A stretch of 64,000 bases of DNA from Volvox africanus (Eukaryota; Chlorophyta; Chlorophyceae; Chlamydomonadales; Volvocaceae), in the NCBI GenBank assembly GCA_030268105.1, contig BSDZ01000052.1, forward strand, positions 62,001-126,000, read 5' to 3'. The notes beneath the pieces were generated by a model. The model did no database searches and was not told the origin of the DNA. It saw only the letters and a list, made by a program, of their open reading frames with translations. This document shows, in pieces, positions 61,501-64,000 of this stretch. Every line of letters starts with the position of its first letter. Position 1 is the stretch's first letter. The position numbers were made by a program, and so were the translations under genes.

Positions 61501-64000
61501 TCGACACCGCCGAATGTAGGTAGAAAGGGAGGGAGGGACGGTGGGAGGGAGATTGGGTGGGCGAGGGAGAAGGACGGAGGGAGGGAGGGAGAGAGGCCAC
61601 CGTTCCCACCATCGCCACTACCGCTGCCGCCGCAACTACCGCCACCAAGGAGACCGACGCCAAGATAGCCGACACCGCCTCCATCGACGCAGAACTGCCA
61701 CGTCCGCCACCACACCAAACGGGTAAGACCTTGTACGAGATCGAGTCTCGTTGGTTACACGTGTATGTAGATACTTGTCCGACTGAGGGAATACTTGCAG
61801 GGATGTATCGCTCCAGAGTGGTGAATCACCCTTCCCCTTGGTTGTGAGTATATACTGCTACTGACATCTTCCGATTTGGCTTTTGAAGGCGGACAGAACA
61901 TAGCTTCACCAGTCAAATTACCCGCCGACCTCCCTCCCTCCCTCCCTCCCGTGTGCCCTCCCTTCCTCCCTCGCCCCCCGCCCGTTGTCGGCGATGATGG
62001 TGGTACTTTGGTGTCGTCGGAGGTAAGGTACGTGTTAAATTGTGCGGGATAGTACGTCCGTATTGTCACGGGAGAAGGATTCATCTCGGATAGAAGTTAG
62101 ATGGGAATCTTGATTATTCCTTGATACAAACGTCTGTTGGACCCGGGAATAGAGCCGGGGTGACATAAGTAGCAACAAGTGACTTAACTGTTAGAGGAAC
62201 GGTGTCACCTGTATTGATGTATATCCTCGGTGCTGTACCTACCTAGCTCCCCACCTCACTCCCTCCCTCCCGTGTGCCCTCCCTTCCTCCCTCCCTTCCC
62301 CGTTGTCGGCGATGATGGGGGTGCTTTGTCGGCAGCGGCGGTGGAGGTGGTGGCGGACGGAGGGAGGGAGGGAGAGAGGTTACCATTCCCACCATCGCCA
62401 CCGCCGCCACCACGGACACATACTCTACTACCGCTACCGCCGCAACTACCGCCTCCAAGGAGACCGACGCCAAGATAGCCGACACCGCCTCCATCGACGC
62501 AGAACCGCCACGTTCGCCACCACAGCCATCGTCGCCACCACCGCTGTAAGTATTCTGGGGTATCTACGGGTTGTGTTCATTATTGGACGTTATACTGACA
62601 TTTTCGCTTTGGCCTTCGTAGGCGGAATCAACAGAGGTTCACCATTAGAATCGAAACGGGTAAGACCTTGTACGAGATCGAGTCTCGTTGGTTACACGTG
62701 TATGTAGATACGTTCGCGACCACCATCACGACAGCCACCATCGCCACCACCATCGCCACCGCCGGCCACTATCGCCGTCAACCCGCCACCAACGCCGTCA
62801 CCGCCATCACCGCCACCATCGCCATCACCGCCACCAAGCCGCCATCGACACCGCCGAATGTAGGTAGAAAGGGAGGGAGGGACGGTGGGAGGGAGATTGG
62901 GTGGGCGAGGGAGAAGGACGGAGGGAGGGAGGGAGAGAGGCCACCGTTCCCACCATCGCCACTACCGCTGCCGCCGCAACTACCGCCACCAAGGAGACCG
63001 ACGCCAAGATAGCCGACACCGCCTCCATCGACGCAGAACTGCCACGTCCGCCACCACACCAAACGGGTAAGACCTTGTACGAGATCGAGTCTCGTTGGTT
63101 ACACGTGTATGTAGATACTTGTCCGACTGAGGGAATACTTGCAGGGATGTATCGCTCCAGAGTGGTGAATCACCCTTCCCCTTGGTTGTGAGTATATACT
63201 GCTACTGACATCTTCCGATTTGGCTTTTGAAGGCGGACAGAACATAGCTTCACCAGTCAAATTACCCGCCGACCTCCCTCCCTCCCTCCCTCCCGTGTGC
63301 CCTCCCTTCCTCCCTCGCCCCCCGCCCGTTGTCGGCGATGATGGTGGTACTTTGGTGTCGTCGGAGGTAAGGTACGTGTTAAATTGTGCGGGATAGTACG
63401 TCCGTATTGTCACGGGAGAAGGATTCATCTCGGATAGAAGTTAGATGGGAATCTTGATTATTCCTTGATACAAACGTCTGTTGGACCCGGGAATAGAGCC
63501 GGGGTGACATAAGAAGCAACAAGTGACTTAACTGTTAGAGGAACGGTGTCACCTGTATTGATGTATATCCTCGGTGCTGTACCTACCTAGCTCCCCACCT
63601 CACTCCCTCCCTCCCGTGTGCCCTCCCTTCCTCCCTCCCTTCCCCGTTGTCGGCGATGATGGGGGTGCTTTGTCGGCAGCGGCGGTGGAGGTGGTGGCGG
63701 ACGGAGGGAGGGAGGGAGAGAGGTTACCATTCCCACCATCGCCACCGCCGCCACCACGGACACATACTCTACTACCGCTACCGCCGCAACTACCGCCTCC
63801 AAGGAGACCGACGCCAAGATAGCCGACACCGCCTCCATCGACGCAGAACCGCCACGTTCGCCACCACAGCCATCGTCGCCACCACCGCTGTAAGTATTCT
63901 GGGGTATCTACGGGTTGTGTTCATTATTGGACGTTATACTGACATTTTCGCTTTGGCCTTCGTAGGCGGAATCAACAGAGGTTCACCATTAGAATCGAAA

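Larger units (their letters stand above)
51722..64000 (+). repeat. Array 2: tandem 1,344-bp satellite-like unit, just over nine copies, running off the window
   Basis: Units start at 51722, 53067, 54411, 55755, 57099, 58443, 59787, 61131, 62475 and 63819 (partial). The first is 1,345 bp because of an extra base near 52503; the others are 1,344. Copies differ by rare single bases, for example 52813 T and 53126 A versus the common A and G. Each unit is itself composite: a 58-bp perfect repeat 407 bp apart, a roughly 145-bp module present twice (about 52163-52305 and 52947-53116), a C-rich plus GTTGTCGGCGATGATGG block twice about 320 bp apart, and a GT...AG module twice 610 bp apart. Several open frames of 60-134 codons recur, but they are low-complexity (Thr/Ala, Pro or Arg/His depending on frame) and differ at amino-acid-changing sites between the internal copies. 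I therefore treat the array as non-coding satellite-like DNA. Confidence 0.95.

Noticed and set aside
51722..64000. Proline-rich or threonine-rich repeat protein gene (for example pherophorin-like)
   Set aside because: Open frames are interrupted in every unit, the internal copies differ at amino-acid-changing sites, and composition depends wholly on frame. No signal peptide or known domain was seen.
51722..64000. CRISPR-like array
   Set aside because: Units of 1,344 bp without short spacers, in a eukaryotic context; this is a satellite-type tandem repeat.

Overview
The window is eukaryotic nuclear DNA. It is GC-rich, its genes are split by many short GT-AG introns (donors GTGAGT or GTAAGT, acceptors mostly TGCAG or ACAG), and its proteins carry Ala-rich and acidic low-complexity runs. 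This style, and the closest protein resemblance, point to the green plant lineage, most likely a volvocine-type green alga. The lineage call is an inference. I see no rRNA, tRNA, CRISPR or prokaryotic operon.

Left part (1-9109): splicing the minus strand by hand gives a coherent model of a REC8-type alpha-kleisin, the meiotic cohesin ring subunit (plant SYN1/DIF1-like). It starts at ATG 7996 and runs through 15 exons whose phases all agree, to position 154, where a GTAAGT donor suggests that the gene continues off the left edge. About 900 residues are in view. The N-terminal kleisin domain (MFYSHDLL, SPLGAIW, LRLQGILIGGVVIVF, KARVEAITLVED) and the central VAGRTYREW motif are clear. The C-terminal winged helix is not visible.

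Array 1 (2152-50472): a 6,958-bp unit is repeated head to tail seven times, almost without change. Its left edge cuts REC8 exon 12. Unit 1 runs into the unique left flank and so belongs to the only full-length gene. Units 2-7 each carry the REC8 5' region, exons 1-11 and 109 nt of exon 12, then run into the upstream region of the neighbouring unit. Each therefore has an open frame for about 671 residues: an N-terminal kleisin fragment with a foreign 54-residue tail. The breakpoints share the trinucleotide TGC. Unit 7, at the right edge, lacks 348 bp of upstream DNA and one copy of a 40-bp duplication.

Spacer (50473-51721): about 1.25 kb of partly AT-rich DNA with no recognised gene, holding a diverged 50-bp direct repeat whose second copy touches array 2.

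Array 2 (51722 to the right edge): a 1,344-bp satellite-like unit (the first is 1,345 bp), just over nine copies, continuing beyond the window. Each unit contains internal diverged duplications, G-runs and C-runs, and intron-like GT...AG modules. A degenerate relative of these modules lies inside REC8 intron 8 in every array 1 unit, so the two arrays share a repeat family.

The most notable result is a seven-fold tandem amplification of the promoter and 5' half of a meiotic cohesin gene, giving one full-length locus and six open but truncated copies, next to a second unrelated-length tandem array.
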